Counted from the stretch's first letter, positions 11,536 through 21,669 are shown. The stretch is 64,000 nucleotides of DNA from Marinobacterium sp. xm-d-530 (GCF_013283365.1 NZ_WBYM01000005.1:274451-338450), one strand, 5' to 3'. Notes: a model not told the origin generated them from the sequence alone. Numbers and translations: made by a program.

Positions 11536-13299
11536 TTAAGGTGTTTTACGCAACTTGATGTTTAGATCACGCAGTTGAGCCGCGCTCACTTCTCCCGGTG
11601 CTTCAGTCATTGGACAAGCCGCTGACTGAGTTTTAGGGAAGGCGATCACTTCACGAATCGAAGTAGAACCTGTCATCAGCATAATCAAGCGATCAAGACC
11701 GAACGCCAGACCCGCATGTGGTGGCGCACCGAACTTAAGCGCGTTCAATAGGAAGCCAAACTTCTCGTCCGCCTCTTCATCACTGATACCCAGTACTTTG
11801 AAGACCGCTTTCTGCATCTCTTGGTCGTGGATACGAACCGAACCACCACCAAGCTCACAACCGTTCAGAACCATATCGTAAGCACGTGACAATTGACCTT
11901 CAGGCTGAGCAATCAACTCTTCTGGTGAACAGCTCGGTGCTGTGAATGGGTGGTGAAGCGCTGTCATGCTGCCATCAGAGTTCTCTTCGAACATTGGGAA
12001 GTCGACAACCCATAGTGGCGCCCACTCACGCTCAAGCATGTTAAGGTCTTCACCCACTTTGATACGCAGTGCACCCAAGGCTTCGTTAACGATGTTGGCT
12101 TTATCCGCACCGAAGAAGACAAGATCACCATCTTTCGCTTCAAGGCGCTCCATAATCTGCAGCGCAATCTCTGCACCCAAGAACTTAACAATTGGAGACT
12201 GAAGGCCTTCAGCGCCAGCCGCTAGATCATTCACTTTAATCCACGCCAAACCTTTCGCACCGTAGATTGATACGAACTTAGTGTACTCATCAATCTGCTT
12301 ACGAGTCAGCTCTGAACCGCCCGGTACTTTAAGAGCCGCGACGCGACCTTTTGGATCCGTTGCTGGGCCAGCAAACACTTTAAAGTCGACAGTTGCGACA
12401 AGGTCTGCAACATCAACCAATTCCATAGGAATACGCAGGTCTGGCTTATCAGAACCAAAACGCTGCATCGCCTCAGAGTATGGCATGTGCGGGAACTCGC
12501 CTAGATCGATGTTCAATTGATCTTTGAACAGGCCACGGATCATATTTTCAGTGATTGCCATCACCTCGTGCTCATCAAGGAATGAGGTCTCGATATCGAT
12601 CTGAGTGAACTCTGGCTGACGATCAGCACGCAGGTCTTCATCACGGAAACACTTAGCAATTTGGTAGTAGCGATCAAAGCCAGAGACCATCAGCAGTTGT
12701 TTAAACAGCTGTGGTGACTGAGGCAGTGCGAAGAAGCTACCTTCATGAGTACGGCTTGGGACTAGGTAGTCACGTGCACCCTCTGGTGTAGCACGAGTCA
12801 GAATCGGCGTTTCGATATCTAGGAAACCTTGATCTTCAAGGTAAGCACGAACCTGGTGAGTCACTTTAGAGCGGAAACGAAGCTTCTCTTGAATCTCTGG
12901 ACGGCGGAGATCGACGTAGCGGTGACGAAGACGAACATCTTCACCAACTTGCTGGTGCTCATCCAACTGAAAAGGAGGAGTTTCAGCCTTGTTCAGGATG
13001 ATCAGCTCTTTACCCAGCACCTCGATAGCACCCGTTGGCATATCCGGGTTGGTAGTACCCTCTGGCCGAGCACGAACAAGGCCTTTAACCTCAACTACGA
13101 ACTCGTTACGGCAGATATCCGCCAACGCGAAACTCTCTTCGCGATCTGGATCAAACACAACCTGTGTCAAACCCTCACGATCACGAAGATCTAGGAAGAT
13201 TACGCCACCGTGGTCACGACGACGGTGCACCCAACCTGCCAGGGTAATTTCTTGTCCAATATGTTCTTCACGAAGATCGCCGCAATAGTGGCTGCGCAT
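11536..13299 (-). CDS. aspS: Aspartyl-tRNA synthetase
   Basis: Class II synthetase charging tRNA-Asp. The 587-residue bacterial-type enzyme begins [15 protein letters not shown] with an OB-fold anticodon domain (about 1-110), followed by the catalytic core with motif 2 ([18 protein letters not shown]), the bacterial GAD insertion domain (about 300-420), and motif 3 ([13 protein letters not shown]) near the C-terminus. It is flanked on both sides by REP-like repeats and has its own terminator, so it is probably transcribed alone. Confidence 0.98.
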   Translation of the reverse strand: MRSHYCGDLREEHIGQEITLAGWVHRRRDHGGVIFLDLRDREGLTQVVFDPDREESFALADICRNEFVVEVKGLVRARPEGTTNPDMPTGAIEVLGKELIILNKAETPPFQLDEHQQVGEDVRLRHRYVDLRRPEIQEKLRFRSKVTHQVRAYLEDQGFLDIETPILTRATPEGARDYLVPSRTHEGSFFALPQSPQLFKQLLMVSGFDRYYQIAKCFRDEDLRADRQPEFTQIDIETSFLDEHEVMAITENMIRGLFKDQLNIDLGEFPHMPYSEAMQRFGSDKPDLRIPMELVDVADLVATVDFKVFAGPATDPKGRVAALKVPGGSELTRKQIDEYTKFVSIYGAKGLAWIKVNDLAAGAEGLQSPIVKFLGAEIALQIMERLEAKDGDLVFFGADKANIVNEALGALRIKVGEDLNMLEREWAPLWVVDFPMFEENSDGSMTALHHPFTAPSCSPEELIAQPEGQLSRAYDMVLNGCELGGGSVRIHDQEMQKAVFKVLGISDEEADEKFGFLLNALKFGAPPHAGLAFGLDRLIMLMTGSTSIREVIAFPKTQSAACPMTEAPGEVSAAQLRDLNIKLRKTP

Positions 13300-13452
13300 A
13301 ACTCTGCTGTCCTATCTACTAAAACCCGCTGAAACGAGTATTAACTAAAATGGTTAGGCCTATGGCCGAAAGGCGGGAATTATACCTGAATTAACAGGCT
13401 ATTACAGGGCAATTTTTGGTATTTCAAAGAGTATCTTGTGGATTCTAGAGCG

Positions 13453-13535
13453 GGTGACAGGCTTAAGGCCTGTCACCTTTGGGACGTCAAACTATCTACG
13501 AAGAGCGGTAACTGGTTTTCAACCTGTCAAACGCT
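13453..13535. repeat. REP-like paired palindromic element, copy 2
   Basis: The first unit, 13453-13477, is itself a near-perfect hairpin (GGTGACAGGC / GCCTGTCACC, 5-base loop). The second unit, 13504-13535, is a diverged copy of the arm at 11441-11470 (AGCGGTAACTGG, TTTCAACCTGTCA, ACGCT). It sits between the aspS start and the end of the HIT gene, ending 3 bases short of that gene's stop codon, and may also serve as its transcript end. Confidence 0.75.
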
Positions 13536-13537
13536 GA

Positions 13538-13981
13538 TTATACCGCTCTAAACTCAACTTCACCGGTTAACAAGGCATCCAAACGCTCTTTGACAGAGGC
13601 TAGCTCATCTGAGCTGTAAGGCTGTGCTGGCACTTTCCCCCAGACTGGTCCTGGCCAAGCAGGATCACTCTCTAACCGGGCGATAACATGTATATGCAAT
13701 TGGGAAACCATGTTACCTAGATTCGCAACATTCATCTTTTTGGCCGCGAAGATATCGGATAACGCTTGAGCCAGTGCACTGGTCTCCAGCAGCATCTGCT
13801 GTTGATCCTCTGCACTGAGATGGTAGATCTCTGTCATACCCGCACGACGAGGTACAAGAATCAGCCAAGGATATTGGCTATCATTCATCAGCAAAACCGA
13901 AGAGAGCGGGAAATCACCCAACTTAATCGTATCCGCAGCAAGTTGAGCATCTAACTGAAATTCGAGTTCTAGTTCATCCAT
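13538..13981 (-). CDS. HIT-family nucleotide-binding protein
   Basis: Member of the histidine-triad superfamily (COG0537-like), which hydrolyses or transfers nucleotides from substrates such as dinucleoside polyphosphates. The triad region reads QLHIHVIAR: the first two His are present, including the middle position that acts as nucleophile in the family, but the third His of H-x-H-x-H is Ile/Ala. A strong GAGGAG ribosome site lies 9 bases before the ATG. It is divergent from the acyltransferase-like gene, with 53 bp between them. The substrate is unknown. Confidence 0.85.
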   Translation of the reverse strand: MDELELEFQLDAQLAADTIKLGDFPLSSVLLMNDSQYPWLILVPRRAGMTEIYHLSAEDQQQMLLETSALAQALSDIFAAKKMNVANLGNMVSQLHIHVIARLESDPAWPGPVWGKVPAQPYSSDELASVKERLDALLTGEVEFRAV

Positions 13982-14034
13982 TTCTATATACTCCTCGTAA
14001 CGACCTAACCTTTTCTTAAATATAGACCAAGCAG

Positions 14035-15162
14035 ATGGAAATTAGGACTCATCAATCCATTAATAGTATTGATAAGCATCGTTGGAATGAACTTAAGGAT
14101 TCCGACTATCCCTTTCTGCGTCATGAATTCTTGGCCGCGATGGAACATTCAGGGTCTGTTTCGACGGAACAGGGTTGGCAACCCTGTCACTTAGAATTAA
14201 TTGAGGAGGGTGAGACGATTATCTATCTCCCTCTCTATATTAAATACCACTCTTGGGGTGAGTATGTTTTTGATCAGAGTTGGGCAAACGCTTTCCATCA
14301 ATCCGGCTTAAACTACTATCCAAAGCTTCTAAGCGCAGTCCCTTTTACGCCATCAACCGGCCCGAGATGGGTAGGTAAACTGAAAGCTGAAGAGTCTCTA
14401 CAGAGAATATCCCAAGCGATTAAAACCTTTGCTAGCGAGTACAAATTAGAGAGCTGGCACCTTCTCTTTCCAAACGACTCATCGATAAAAAGCGCTCTGC
14501 CTAGGGATTTGTTAATCAGAAGCGGACTGCAGTATCAGTGGTTTAATAGAGATTATCGTGACTTTAACCACTTCCTAGAAGGGCTCACTTCTCGAAAACG
14601 CAAAGAGCTGCGTAAAGAGCGCGAAAAAACCGAGGCGTTTAAATTCATTCACCTCTCAGGTTCAGATATTACCCAAGATCAACTTCAGCAGTTTTACGAA
14701 CTCTACTCACTCACCTACCTTAAACGGGGACGTGAGCCCTACCTAAATGAGAGTTTCTTTACCGAATTAGTGCACACCATGCCCGAGCAGATGCTGTTTG
14801 TCTTTGCACAACTTGACGGAAAAATCGTTGCGGGCGCCCTATCCTTCCATGACAGCAGTACGCTCTATGGTCGCTATTGGGGCTGTTATGAAGAGTATGA
14901 CGCGCTGCACTTCGAGACCTGCTACTACCAGGGGATCGACTACTGCATTGCACGACAGCTCAAGCGCTTTGACTCAGGTGCACAGGGAGAACATAAGATT
15001 AAGCGCGGTTTTGAACCTATATTTACTCACTCTGTACATTGGGTTAATCACCCAGAATTTCACAAAGCGATCGCTAACTTCGTTGATGAGGAGCGGGACT
15101 ATCTGTCATCACAAAAATCTTACTTATCTGAAAGACTTCCGTTTAAGAACACAGATTTATAG
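14035..15162 (+). CDS. COG3146/DUF482 GNAT-fold protein (FemAB-like)
   Basis: The 375-residue cytoplasmic protein belongs to the COG3146 family, annotated as GNAT-type or peptidoglycan-biosynthesis-related acyltransferases; no reaction is firmly established. Family signatures: PFTPSTGPRWVG (about 100-112), SRKRKELRKEREK (about 187-199), and GRYWGCYEEYDALHFETCYYQ (about 280). The strongly basic central segment could bind an acidic partner. There is no clear Shine-Dalgarno before the ATG, which is set by the family-typical start. Followed 47 bases later by a small unknown gene, possibly co-transcribed. Confidence 0.85.
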   Translation: MEIRTHQSINSIDKHRWNELKDSDYPFLRHEFLAAMEHSGSVSTEQGWQPCHLELIEEGETIIYLPLYIKYHSWGEYVFDQSWANAFHQSGLNYYPKLLSAVPFTPSTGPRWVGKLKAEESLQRISQAIKTFASEYKLESWHLLFPNDSSIKSALPRDLLIRSGLQYQWFNRDYRDFNHFLEGLTSRKRKELRKEREKTEAFKFIHLSGSDITQDQLQQFYELYSLTYLKRGREPYLNESFFTELVHTMPEQMLFVFAQLDGKIVAGALSFHDSSTLYGRYWGCYEEYDALHFETCYYQGIDYCIARQLKRFDSGAQGEHKIKRGFEPIFTHSVHWVNHPEFHKAIANFVDEERDYLSSQKSYLSERLPFKNTDL

Positions 15163-15209
15163 TCTACTCTTATGAAAAGATTCCAGACAATCCATTTAAC
15201 GGACTAAAC

Positions 15210-15578
15210 ATGACACTGCTCAACCAGCTCAAAGACGCTTATCTTATTCGTGACCTTGTAGAAGGAAAGATACGTTACTTTTGGGAATTCCCCTCTGGAG
15301 AGCGCGCCAGCGAACTACTGGTCTCTTATGATGCGGCTTATGACTGGTGGCGACAGGCGATTCATGATGCCTATGAAGGCCCCGAACGTCGTACTTCACC
15401 TTTTGATCGACGCGCTAACAGTGTTAAACGCGCCAGCGAGGTCAAACATGGGCAAGTGACCGTTCAGTCTTACGGTGGGCGACGCACAACTGATACGCCA
15501 CCGAAAATTAGAGAGGATCGAGCTGAAGCTAAAATTGAGAGGTTAAAGTCCCAGCTGTCGCATTGGAGTGATCAATAA
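15210..15578 (+). CDS. Hypothetical basic protein with RR-x(4)-DRR motif
   Basis: Not recognised as a characterised family. The 122 residues show a folded-looking N-terminal half (KIRYFWEFPSGERASELL, YDAAYDWWRQAI) and a charged C-terminal half with PERRTSPFDRRAN, then GGRRTT and a likely helix KIREDRAEAKIERLKSQL. The RR...DRR signature occurs near the start of some PilZ-like and envelope proteins, but no PilZ domain follows here. No signal peptide or membrane segment. It follows the COG3146 gene in the same direction. Confidence 0.7.
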   Translation: MTLLNQLKDAYLIRDLVEGKIRYFWEFPSGERASELLVSYDAAYDWWRQAIHDAYEGPERRTSPFDRRANSVKRASEVKHGQVTVQSYGGRRTTDTPPKIREDRAEAKIERLKSQLSHWSDQ

Positions 15579-15586
15579 ACGAGCGA

Positions 15587-15772
15587 TCAGTGCAGTGGGG
15601 TTTCGTACTTTTTCTGAATCGCAATCAATTGAGGCTGAATATCGAGTGGGGCGTACTTGATCGCTTGATCAAACAGCTCTTTGTTCGCCTCTGATAATCG
15701 CTCATCTTCGTCCATCTGTGACAACTGACTCATCGCTTCAAGAAATTTAGGGTGCGGTTTCGTAGCAGACAT
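15587..15772 (-). CDS. Small conserved-looking hypothetical protein (61 aa)
   Basis: Short acidic helical protein with no signal peptide and no recognised family. I place the start at the ATG giving MSATKPHPKF because AGGAGG lies 6 bases upstream; a GTG one codon earlier would be only 3 bases from it. The strong ribosome site and protein-like composition (LSQMDEDERLSEANKELFDQ) support a real gene. It is convergent with the preceding gene, 8 bases apart, and 82 bases from the end of hemH on the same strand. Confidence 0.65.
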   Translation of the reverse strand: MSATKPHPKFLEAMSQLSQMDEDERLSEANKELFDQAIKYAPLDIQPQLIAIQKKYETPLH

Positions 15773-15857
15773 CACAGACCTCCTGATCCAATAGATTAGA
15801 TTCTATTGTGGCCTAAAGTATTCACTAGGCAAAGTGCTTTTTAGCGCAGAACAAACT

Positions 15858-16943
15858 CTACTGTTCCGCGCCTTTAGCTTTGGCTTCGGATGCTCGTAAT
15901 TGATAATCATCTTCAGGTTTGGAGATCCACCCTTGAAGTTCACGATCAATCAATCCACACAGCATGTTAATGTGTGATGCATCAGAGTTTAGCGCTTCAA
16001 TGTATTCATAACGCTCACCACCCGCCTCTTCGAAATATTCGCGGTTCTCTTCACCGATCTCTTCAATGGTCTCAAGACAATCAGACGAAAACCCAGGGCA
16101 GACCACCTGAACAGATTTCACACCCTGGCCAGGTAGGGATTTAAGCGTCTCATCAGTATATGGCTTCAACCACTCTTCGCGACCAAATCGAGACTGGAAG
16201 CAGGTCATGTACTCCCCCTCTTCTAACCCCAAACGATCGGCAATCAGTCGTGTCGTTTTATGACACTGACAGTGGTACGGATCGCCATTTAAAAGGTATC
16301 GTTTTGGTACACCATGATAAGAGAGAATGAGTTTATCCGCTCGCCCATGCTCAGCCCAATGAGCTTGGATCTTCTCTGCTACCGCCTCAATGTAAGCAGG
16401 TTCATCAGCGTACTGCTGAATAAAACGGAAATCTGGAATCAGACGGCGTTTTTGAAAATCACTCGCTACCGCATCAAAGGTAGAAGCGGTCGTTGAAGCG
16501 CTGTATTGCGGATAGAGTGGCAACACTACTAACTTTCGAACACCCGCTTCTTGCATGCGATCTAGCACTGATTCAATCGATGGATTGCCATAACGCATCG
16601 CAAAATCAACCACGACGCGATCGCCATACAGCGATTCAAAATGGTTACGGATAGCTTCTGTCTGATTTTTAGTATGAGTAAGAAGCGGTGAGCCTTCGTC
16701 CGTCCACACGGTTGAGTAGGCTTCAGCAGAACGCTTCGGGCGTATATTTAAGATGATAAGATTGAGAACCATCCACCAAATTGGACGCGGAACTTCCACG
16801 ACACGAGGATCCCAAAGAAACTCCTTAAGGTAGCGTTTAAGCGCTTTGGGAGTCGGTGCATCCGGTGTACCCAGATTGGTCACAAGGACGCCGATTTTAT
16901 CTTTCTGGCTATGAGAAAATTTTGGAAAGCCTTTGTATTTCAT
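15858..16943 (-). CDS. hemH: Ferrochelatase
   Basis: Last enzyme of protohaem synthesis; inserts Fe2+ into protoporphyrin IX at the membrane surface. The 361 residues contain the active-site His210 in LSYHGVPKRY and the acidic metal-channel helix CLETIEEIGEEN near residue 290. The N-terminus VLVTNLGTPDAPT is typical. No Fur-like site was obvious upstream. Confidence 0.96.
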   Translation of the reverse strand: MKYKGFPKFSHSQKDKIGVLVTNLGTPDAPTPKALKRYLKEFLWDPRVVEVPRPIWWMVLNLIILNIRPKRSAEAYSTVWTDEGSPLLTHTKNQTEAIRNHFESLYGDRVVVDFAMRYGNPSIESVLDRMQEAGVRKLVVLPLYPQYSASTTASTFDAVASDFQKRRLIPDFRFIQQYADEPAYIEAVAEKIQAHWAEHGRADKLILSYHGVPKRYLLNGDPYHCQCHKTTRLIADRLGLEEGEYMTCFQSRFGREEWLKPYTDETLKSLPGQGVKSVQVVCPGFSSDCLETIEEIGEENREYFEEAGGERYEYIEALNSDASHINMLCGLIDRELQGWISKPEDDYQLRASEAKAKGAEQ

Positions 16944-17067
16944 CTAAAAAACGCTCTAAATGTTTGATGGTGACAGTGTAGCCAATCTTATGTGAGTGCA
17001 CCAAGACTGAAATCAGAAAAATCCATACGCACTCTATGGGCTTTACGATCACCTGTAGCAACTGACA

Positions 17068-17098
17068 ATAAAAAACCGGCACATAGCCGGTTTTTTTT
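17068..17098 (-). terminator. Rho-independent terminator of fabV
   Basis: Stem AAAACCGGC/GCCGGTTTT with a 5-base loop and A/T tracts on both sides, 14 bases beyond the fabV stop. Symmetric enough to be bidirectional. Confidence 0.9.
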
Positions 17099-17111
17099 GA
17101 GTTGACTTGTA

Positions 17112-18305
17112 TTAAGACAATTCGAGTGGCTTGAACGGAACCAAAGTATCCACTTCAGCGTCGTAATCAACACCGTCAATACCGAAGCCGAACAGCTTCA
17201 AGAACTCATCTTTGTAGAGTTGGTAATCGGTCAATTCAAACAGATTTTCAGAAGTGACATCTGGCCATAGGGCTTTACACGCCGTTTGAATACTGTCACG
17301 AAGCTCCCAATCATCTAGACGGAAGCGGTTGCCTTCGTCCATTTCGCAGCTGTCACCGTAGAGACCGGTGCGGAATAGTCGGTCAATCTGCTCTTGGCAC
17401 CCTTCATGAACACCTTCAGCACGCATGATTTTGAACACCATAGCTAGATAGAGTGGCATCACAGGAATAGCAGACGAGGCCTGTGTCACAACGGACTTAA
17501 GAACCCCTACGTTTGCTTGACCACCCTTTTTCGACAAGCGCGCATTCAATTCAGAGGCAGCACGATCCAAATCCTGCTTCGCTTTACCAAGGGTACCGTG
17601 CCAGTAGATCGGCCAAGTGATATCGGTACCAATGTAGCTGTAAGCAACGGTTTTAGCACCGTCAGCCAAAACGCCTGCTTCATCCAGAGCTTCGATCCAA
17701 AGCTCCCAATCCTGACCGCCCATCACTTTGACGGTTGCGTCGATCTCTTCTTGATTGGCTGGTTCGACTTCCGCTTCGATGATGACATCTTTGTTAGTAT
17801 CGATCGCTGTTGAACGGTAGACCTCACCGATCGGCTTCAAGGCAGAACGAATCACCTCACCAGAGTCTGGCATTTTACGAACAGGAGACGCCAGCGAATA
17901 GACCACAAGATCAATTTGACCTAAGTCCTCTTTGATCATCTCAATGGTTTTCGCTTTCGCTTCATGAGAGAAAGCGTCGCCGTTAATCGATTTAGCGTAA
18001 AGCCCTGCTTCGTGGGCCAGCTTTTCAAAACTCGCCGAGTTATACCAACCCGCGGTACCTGGTTTCTTCTCGGTTCCCTCTTTTTCAAAGAAGACACCAA
18101 TGGTAGAAGCACCCGCACCAAAGGCTGCTGTTATACGTGAACTCAAACCATAACCCGATGATGCACCTACAATAAGTACACGCTTAGGACCATCAATCGT
18201 TCCTTGCGCTTGAGTCTTCGCAATTTGCTCGCGAACGTTTGCTTCACAGCCTGTTGGGTGAGTTGTTGTGCAGATGAAACCGCGAATTTTTGGTTTAATG
18301 ATCAT
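17112..18305 (-). CDS. fabV: NADH-dependent enoyl-ACP/trans-2-enoyl-CoA reductase FabV
   Basis: FabV catalyses the last reduction of the fatty-acid elongation cycle and is a triclosan-resistant alternative to FabI. The nucleotide-binding motif [11 protein letters not shown] begins at residue 48. The catalytic Y-x8-K is Tyr234 and Lys243 ([10 protein letters not shown]), diagnostic for FabV versus the Y-x6-K of FabI. I chose the start at [10 protein letters not shown] (397 aa, family length). An open extension of 43 codons upstream lies in the promoter region and was rejected. Divergent from the MaoC gene. Confidence 0.96.
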   Translation of the reverse strand: MIIKPKIRGFICTTTHPTGCEANVREQIAKTQAQGTIDGPKRVLIVGASSGYGLSSRITAAFGAGASTIGVFFEKEGTEKKPGTAGWYNSASFEKLAHEAGLYAKSINGDAFSHEAKAKTIEMIKEDLGQIDLVVYSLASPVRKMPDSGEVIRSALKPIGEVYRSTAIDTNKDVIIEAEVEPANQEEIDATVKVMGGQDWELWIEALDEAGVLADGAKTVAYSYIGTDITWPIYWHGTLGKAKQDLDRAASELNARLSKKGGQANVGVLKSVVTQASSAIPVMPLYLAMVFKIMRAEGVHEGCQEQIDRLFRTGLYGDSCEMDEGNRFRLDDWELRDSIQTACKALWPDVTSENLFELTDYQLYKDEFLKLFGFGIDGVDYDAEVDTLVPFKPLELS

Positions 18306-18451
18306 GGTAGAAAGTTTAGTCCATTCAATATAACGAAACGCAAAGATACCTGATTTATCCCCACTGGGGAATCTTGAAACCTCTCTTGCACCCCATGAAA
18401 AAGTGAGTAACCTATTGCAAAAACCCAATTCCACACTGTTTAGGATGATTT
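18306..18451. promoter_or_regulatory. Divergent fabV / maoC promoter region
   Basis: These 146 bp must drive both genes. The hyphenated palindrome TCCCC-ACT-GGGGA at 18358-18370 is the only clear dyad and could bind a regulator of lipid genes. Towards maoC, TTGCAA at 18415-18420 is a possible -35 element with a weak -10 17 bases on. Operator function is inference only. Confidence 0.4.
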
Positions 18452-18886
18452 ATGGATAATTTACACGGCTACTACTTAGAAGACCTTGAAGTTGGTATGA
18501 GCGACAGTTTTGCAAAGACCATTTCTGAGGCAGATGTCTATGGCTTTGCAGGCATTTCGGGTGACACCAATCCTGTACACATCAACGAAGAGTATGCGGC
18601 GACAACTCCATTCGGCCAGCGCATTGCCCACGGCATGCTAAGTGCGGCATTAATCTCTACTGTGGCCGGTACGAAACTTCCTGGACCTGGAGCGATCTAT
18701 GTTGATCAGCAGATTAAGTTCAAGGCACCCCTTTTTATCGGGCAAACAGCGAGAGCAGAAATCACCGTTAAAGAGATCAATGAACGCCGTCGTCGTGTCC
18801 TTTGTGACACCAACGTTTATGTTGGCGACAAGGTAATCGCAACGGGTGAAGCAACCTTTATGGTGGACGCCCGTCCAGAGGCTTAA
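18452..18886 (+). CDS. MaoC-family (R)-specific enoyl-CoA hydratase-like protein
   Basis: Hot-dog fold hydratase of the PhaJ/MaoC group, which hydrates trans-2-enoyl-CoA to (R)-3-hydroxyacyl-CoA. The hydratase-2 motif is complete: GDTNPVHINEEYA with catalytic Asp and His near residues 38-44, followed by RIAHGML. Length 144 is typical of single-domain PhaJ. Divergence from fabV suggests a link to fatty-acid or storage-polyester metabolism, but no pha genes are nearby. A 9-bp inverted repeat with a long loop lies just after the stop (18896-18933). Confidence 0.9.
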   Translation: MDNLHGYYLEDLEVGMSDSFAKTISEADVYGFAGISGDTNPVHINEEYAATTPFGQRIAHGMLSAALISTVAGTKLPGPGAIYVDQQIKFKAPLFIGQTARAEITVKEINERRRRVLCDTNVYVGDKVIATGEATFMVDARPEA

Positions 18887-19027
18887 ACAGCCTAACAGCC
18901 TGTGTAAGACCATTGATTGAGACTCACAGGCTGACTTCCCCTTTCCACTTCTGTATGATCGCCAACCACTAAATCGTCGTACAGCGACATCTACGACACA
19001 ATAATAAAAAAACACGGTCACACATTT

Positions 19028-19513
19028 ATGAATAAAGTGCTTATCAGCGCCTGTCTTTTGGGCGAAAACGTTCGATACGATGGACGTCACAACCTCATTA
19101 ATCACCCCCTGCTAGAGAGGCTACAAAACGAAGATCGCCTCGTTAGGATCTGTCCCGAGGTCGCCGGTGGTCTCACTGTCCCTCGCCCCTACGCCACTAT
19201 TGCTCGTCGTATTCCGGTTGAAGTCATCACAGATGAAGGCGAAGACGTTACTCCGCAGTTTGTTCTTGGCGCCGAGCTCACAGCAGAACTGGCAAAGCGA
19301 GAGGGGTGCGTTGCGGCTTTGATGAAAGCAGATAGCCCAGCCTGTGGTAATCGCGACATCTCAGGCGCTGCCTTCAGTGGTAAAGAGGCGTCTGGCGCTG
19401 GTATTGCAGCGCAAGAGGTCATTGAGTCTGGCATCCCAGTCTTTAATGAGACGGAAATTGATCGCTTAGAAGCGATGTTAGAAGAGCTAGATTTAGTATC
19501 TGAAACCGCATAA
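19028..19513 (+). CDS. DUF523 family protein
   Basis: Cytoplasmic 161-residue protein of DUF523 (YbbK-like COG1683 group). It has the conserved Cys-containing blocks SACLLGENVRYDG, ICPEVAGGL and ADSPACGNRDISG, which suggest metal or Fe-S binding; the function is not established. Transcribed toward proS and ended by a strong terminator, so it is probably a single-gene unit. Confidence 0.85.
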   Translation: MNKVLISACLLGENVRYDGRHNLINHPLLERLQNEDRLVRICPEVAGGLTVPRPYATIARRIPVEVITDEGEDVTPQFVLGAELTAELAKREGCVAALMKADSPACGNRDISGAAFSGKEASGAGIAAQEVIESGIPVFNETEIDRLEAMLEELDLVSETA

Positions 19514-19535
19514 TTGTTTTTAAAACTTGTAGCCG

Positions 19536-19568
19536 AAAGAGCCCATCCTTAAACTATGGGCTCTTTTT
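19536..19568 (+). terminator. Rho-independent terminator after the DUF523 gene
   Basis: Perfect 11-bp stem AAAGAGCCCAT/ATGGGCTCTTT with a 9-base loop and a run of five T, 22 bases after the stop codon. The proS start codon is only 24 bases further on, so a proS promoter must lie upstream or overlap this element. Confidence 0.92.
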
Positions 19569-19592
19569 ATTTGAGCTGGAAACAATTTCACC

Positions 19593-21311
19593 ATGCGTGC
19601 TAGTCAATTTCTTATTGCGACCGTCAAAGAGACTCCTGCTGATGCAGAGGTTATCAGTCATCAGTTAATGCTTCGTGCGGGCCTCATCCGCAAACTGGCA
19701 TCAGGCCTATACACCTGGCTACCGATGGGTCTTAAAACACTGCGCAAGGTTGAAAAGATCATTCGCGAAGAGCTCGATGCTTCGGGTGCTCAGGAGCTAC
19801 TGATGCCTGCGATTCAGCCGGCTGAATTGTGGCAAGAGTCAGGCCGCTGGGAACAGTACGGACCTGAACTGCTCCGTTTGAAAGATCGTCACCAGCGTGA
19901 TTTCTGTGTTGGACCGACTCACGAAGAGGTGATTACCGATCTGGTTCGCAACCAGCTTAAGAGTTACAAACAGCTACCGGCTAACTTTTACCAAATTCAA
20001 ACCAAATTCCGTGATGAGATTCGTCCGCGTTTCGGTGTAATGCGCTCACGTGAATTTGTTATGAAGGATGGCTACTCCTTCCACATCAACCAAGAGTCAC
20101 TACAGAAGACGTACGACGACTACTTTGATGCTTACGTTCGCATCTTCGACCGCCTTAACCTAGATTACCGTCCAGTCATTGCCGATAACGGTTCTATTGG
20201 GGGTACCGGCTCTCATGAGTTTCACGTTCTTGCCGCTTCTGGTGAAGATGATATCGCCTTCTCTGACAGCAGCGATTACGCAGCCAATGTTGAAATGGCG
20301 GAAGCAATCGCACCTAAAGCCGCTCCGGATGCACCTACAGAAGAGATGCGTTTGGTTGACACGCCTGATGCTAAAACCATTGCCGCGCTCGTTGAACAGC
20401 ACAACCTACCGATCGAGAAGACGATTAAAACCTTAATGGTCAAAGCGTCGGACGAGGTTGATTCAGAGATCGTTGCCCTTCTGGTTCGTGGCGACCATGA
20501 GTTAAATGAGATTAAGGCGGAGAAGCAGCCTGAAGTTGCCTCTCCTCTGACCATGGCAACTGAGGAAGAGATCCGTGCAATTGTGGGCGCCGGCCCTGGC
20601 TCCCTTGGTCCAGTCAACCTTCCTATTCCGATCGTTATTGATCGCGCAGTGGCTTGTGCGTCTGACTTTGGTGCCGGTGCTAACATCGATGGTAAACACT
20701 ACTTCGGAATTAACTGGGAGCGTGATCTTCCTACCCCACGCGTTGCAGATCTTCGCAACGTGCAAGTTGGCGACCCAAGTCCAGACGGCAAAGGTACGCT
20801 GAACATTCGTCGCGGTATCGAAGTTGGACACATTTTCCAGTTGGGCTTGAAGTACTCCGAAGCGATGAATGCAACGGTATTGGATGAAAACGGCAAAGCG
20901 GTGCCAATGACCATGGGTTGTTACGGTATCGGTGTTACTCGTGTCGTTGCAGCTGCCATTGAGCAGAATCACGATGAGAACGGCATCATCTGGCCAGAAT
21001 CTCTAGCACCTTTCACCGTTGCTCTAGTACCACTGAACTACGATAAATCTGATGACGTAAAAGCGCTATCGGACAAACTCTACTCAGAACTGAAGGCAAA
21101 AGGTGTTGATGTACTACTAGACGACCGAAAAGAGCGCCCAGGGGTTAAATTTGCCGACATGGAGCTAACAGGCATTCCACACCGCCTAGTGATCTCAGAC
21201 CGAGGCATTGCAGCCGGTCAACTTGAGTACAAAGGTCGACGTGATGCTGAAGCCTCGGATCTTCCACTGGATAACGCAGTGGACGCGCTGATCGCGAAAC
21301 TGGGCCAATAA
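19593..21311 (+). CDS. proS: Prolyl-tRNA synthetase
   Basis: Class II synthetase for tRNA-Pro. Bacterial-type architecture of 572 residues: motif 1/2 region ([22 protein letters not shown], motif 2 Arg), the YbaK-like insertion editing domain (about 225-385), motif 3 ([17 protein letters not shown]), and a C-terminal anticodon-binding domain. The start [15 protein letters not shown] is typical. It is followed after 12 bases by the ArsC-like gene. Confidence 0.98.
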   Translation: MRASQFLIATVKETPADAEVISHQLMLRAGLIRKLASGLYTWLPMGLKTLRKVEKIIREELDASGAQELLMPAIQPAELWQESGRWEQYGPELLRLKDRHQRDFCVGPTHEEVITDLVRNQLKSYKQLPANFYQIQTKFRDEIRPRFGVMRSREFVMKDGYSFHINQESLQKTYDDYFDAYVRIFDRLNLDYRPVIADNGSIGGTGSHEFHVLAASGEDDIAFSDSSDYAANVEMAEAIAPKAAPDAPTEEMRLVDTPDAKTIAALVEQHNLPIEKTIKTLMVKASDEVDSEIVALLVRGDHELNEIKAEKQPEVASPLTMATEEEIRAIVGAGPGSLGPVNLPIPIVIDRAVACASDFGAGANIDGKHYFGINWERDLPTPRVADLRNVQVGDPSPDGKGTLNIRRGIEVGHIFQLGLKYSEAMNATVLDENGKAVPMTMGCYGIGVTRVVAAAIEQNHDENGIIWPESLAPFTVALVPLNYDKSDDVKALSDKLYSELKAKGVDVLLDDRKERPGVKFADMELTGIPHRLVISDRGIAAGQLEYKGRRDAEASDLPLDNAVDALIAKLGQ

Positions 21312-21323
21312 GGAACTATTTCA

Positions 21324-21668
21324 ATGAGCATCACTATTCTTCACAACCCTCGCTGCTCTAAATCACGTCAAACTTTGGCACTGGTTGAAGAGCAAGGGGC
21401 TGAACTCACCGTTCGTGAGTATTTAAAAGAGCCTCTATCCGCTGATGAGCTTCGTCAATTGATTGCCGCACTGGGTGTAACACCAATCGACCTAGTGCGC
21501 ACCAAAGAGGATGAGTTCAAGTTGGCCGGTCTGACTAAAGAGTCCTCAGCTGATGCATTGATCGACGCTATGGTTGAGTACCCAAAACTGATGGAGCGTC
21601 CCGTTGTGATCAACGGTGACAAGGCGCGCATTGGCCGCCCTCCTGAGCAAGTATTAGAGATTCTGTAA
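21324..21668 (+). CDS. ArsC/YfgD-family reductase-like protein
   Basis: Thioredoxin-fold protein of the ArsC family. The active-site Cys lies in NPRCSKSRQTL (about residue 11), matching the CX2-S/T-R-type motif of glutaredoxin-coupled arsenate reductases and of YfgD. Length 114. No ars operon is near, and it sits between proS and a WrbA-like gene, so arsenate reduction is only one possibility; YfgD-type proteins lack a proven substrate. Confidence 0.85.
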   Translation: MSITILHNPRCSKSRQTLALVEEQGAELTVREYLKEPLSADELRQLIAALGVTPIDLVRTKEDEFKLAGLTKESSADALIDAMVEYPKLMERPVVINGDKARIGRPPEQVLEIL

Positions 21669-21669
21669 T

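Noticed and set aside
12829..13288. Plus-strand frames of 99-121 codons opposite aspS
   Set aside because: They are shadows of a strongly conserved gene with no start signals of their own.
18306..18434. 43-codon N-terminal extension of fabV
   Set aside because: FabV proteins begin at the [14 protein letters not shown] start; the extension covers the divergent promoter.
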